Assembly: GCA_905207705.1 (NCBI GenBank)
Contig: CAJLMA010000001.1
Coordinates: 62,001 to 126,000 of the forward strand
Direction of reading: 5' to 3'
Source: an uncultured Prevotellaceae bacterium
GTDB taxonomy: Bacteria > Bacteroidota > Bacteroidia > Bacteroidales > Muribaculaceae
Length of the DNA: 64,000 nt
A program made the translations under genes and the position numbers. The notes beneath the pieces are model-generated. The model worked only from the letters and a program-made list of their open reading frames with translations. It ran no database searches and was not told where the DNA came from. This document shows positions 63,525-64,000 of the stretch, piece after piece; the stretch's first letter is position 1, and each line of letters starts with the position of its first letter.

Positions 63525-63541
63525 CAATTTATTAAAAAAAC

Positions 63542-64000
63542 ATGAACTACCTAAGAACACTTATCGTTGCGCTCGCACTTATAATGAGCATTGGCGCGTA
63601 TGCGAAAGACAAGCATGAAAACAACATCAGCGTTGAACCTCCATTTTGGTGGGCCGGAATGAAAATCGAAAATTTACAACTTATTGTAAATTCACCTCAA
63701 ATAAGAGATGCAGAACCTTCCATAAGTTATCCGGGAGTCAAAATCGACAGTGTAGTAAGGCTCGACAGCCCTAATTACCAAATAATATATCTCAATGTTG
63801 CGTCCTCTGCAACCCCTGGCAAAATGGATATATTTTTCAAAAACGGGAAAAAGAGCACAAAGATAACCTACGAGTTGAAAAAACGTGACGGCATTATGCC
63901 AAACACATTTTCATCGGAAGACATTTTGTATCTGATAATGCCAGACAGATTTGCAGACGGAGACTCCACAAACAACATTGCAGACGGACTTGATTTCCCG
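63542..64000 (+). CDS. SusA-type neopullulanase/cyclomaltodextrinase (5' part)
   Basis: Only the first 153 codons are in the window. A signal peptide (MNYLRTLIVALALIMSIGAY) is followed by the N-terminal cyclomaltodextrinase domain (EPPFWWAGMKIENLQLIVN, ... YQIIYLNV) and the start of the GH13 barrel (SEDILYLIMPDRFADGDSTN). SusA-like enzymes cut maltooligosaccharides in the periplasm. It is co-transcribed with the six-hairpin lipoprotein gene 17 bases upstream; the rest of the locus is beyond the right edge. Confidence 0.93.
   Translation, partial: MNYLRTLIVALALIMSIGAYAKDKHENNISVEPPFWWAGMKIENLQLIVNSPQIRDAEPSISYPGVKIDSVVRLDSPNYQIIYLNVASSATPGKMDIFFKNGKKSTKITYELKKRDGIMPNTFSSEDILYLIMPDRFADGDSTNNIADGLDFP

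Noticed and set aside
1..64000. Insertion sequences, CRISPR arrays or defence islands
   Set aside because: No transposase, integrase, repeat-spacer array, restriction or toxin-antitoxin genes were recognised on either strand.

Overview
The window looks like a chromosomal segment of a gut-type Bacteroidales bacterium, possibly of the Muribaculaceae; the family is a guess. The base composition is AT-rich. At least nine gene starts have promoters of the Bacteroidota form TTTG/TTG, 18-20 bases, TAnnTTTG, and Shine-Dalgarno sites are rare. The gene set also fits: a tricorn-type S41 protease, DUF4924 and DUF3332 proteins, a eukaryote-type (GT3) glycogen synthase, an alpha-glucan phosphorylase, a SusA-type amylase, and NfnSL-like genes of the kind annotated as glutamate synthase. 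Nothing indicates a plasmid, prophage, transposon or CRISPR array.

Layout. 1-6.3 kb (minus): a DnaQ-type exonuclease (cut by the window edge), dnaN, an M13 peptidase, an ABC-F ATPase and yraN. 6.37 kb: one tRNA-Glu(CTC) with its own promoter and terminator. 6.5-7.6 kb (minus): an HD hydrolase and crcB, the latter behind a long leader that holds a possible 24-residue ORF. 7.8-11 kb (plus): a tricorn-like protease. 11.1-13.1 kb (minus): a secreted Ntn hydrolase with two small membrane proteins. 13.2-14.8 kb (plus): a thioesterase and dprA. 15.2-17.1 kb: dnaK. 17.4-21.3 kb (plus): a Crp/Fnr regulator, DUF4924, rfbD and prfC. 21.4-23.8 kb (minus): an EamA permease and a DbpA-like helicase. 23.9-25.4 kb (plus): a membrane Zn peptidase and a DUF3332 lipoprotein. 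25.5-27.8 kb (minus): tgt and lptF. 27.9-34.4 kb (plus): two possible very small ORFs, a WecA/MraY-like transferase, clpC and htpG. 34.5-37.7 kb (minus): a small conserved-looking protein, an ECF sigma factor, and a YtxH-YtxH-holin-like-unknown-prmA cluster. 37.9-40.7 kb: a second-type UvrA. 41-47 kb (minus): glycogen phosphorylase, glycogen synthase and a secreted GH13 amylase. 47.2-49.1 kb: a Uup-type ABC-F. 49.4-55.5 kb (plus): gyrA, a TPR protein, nfo and an SLC45-like sugar transporter. 55.6-57.8 kb (minus): an NfnSL-like flavoprotein pair. 58-64 kb (plus): a GH2 beta-galactosidase, a six-hairpin glycosidase-like lipoprotein and the start of a SusA-like amylase.

How the genes work together. 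Most of the window is housekeeping: the replication clamp, gyrase, repair (UvrA-like, Nfo), chaperones (DnaK, HtpG, ClpC), translation (tgt, prfC, prmA, ABC-F) and envelope work (LptF, WecA-like, RfbD). A carbohydrate theme runs from 41 kb to the right end: storage of alpha-glucan as glycogen, its phosphorolysis, periplasmic or surface hydrolysis of alpha-glucans and beta-galactosides, and sugar import. No SusC/SusD pair is present in the window.

The least explained parts are the promoter-driven tandem small ORFs or structured RNA at 27,945-28,235, the long crcB leader with its almost leaderless mini-ORF at 7,498-7,614, and the small membrane-protein cluster at 36.5-37.7 kb. I did not find a complete new defence or secretion system.
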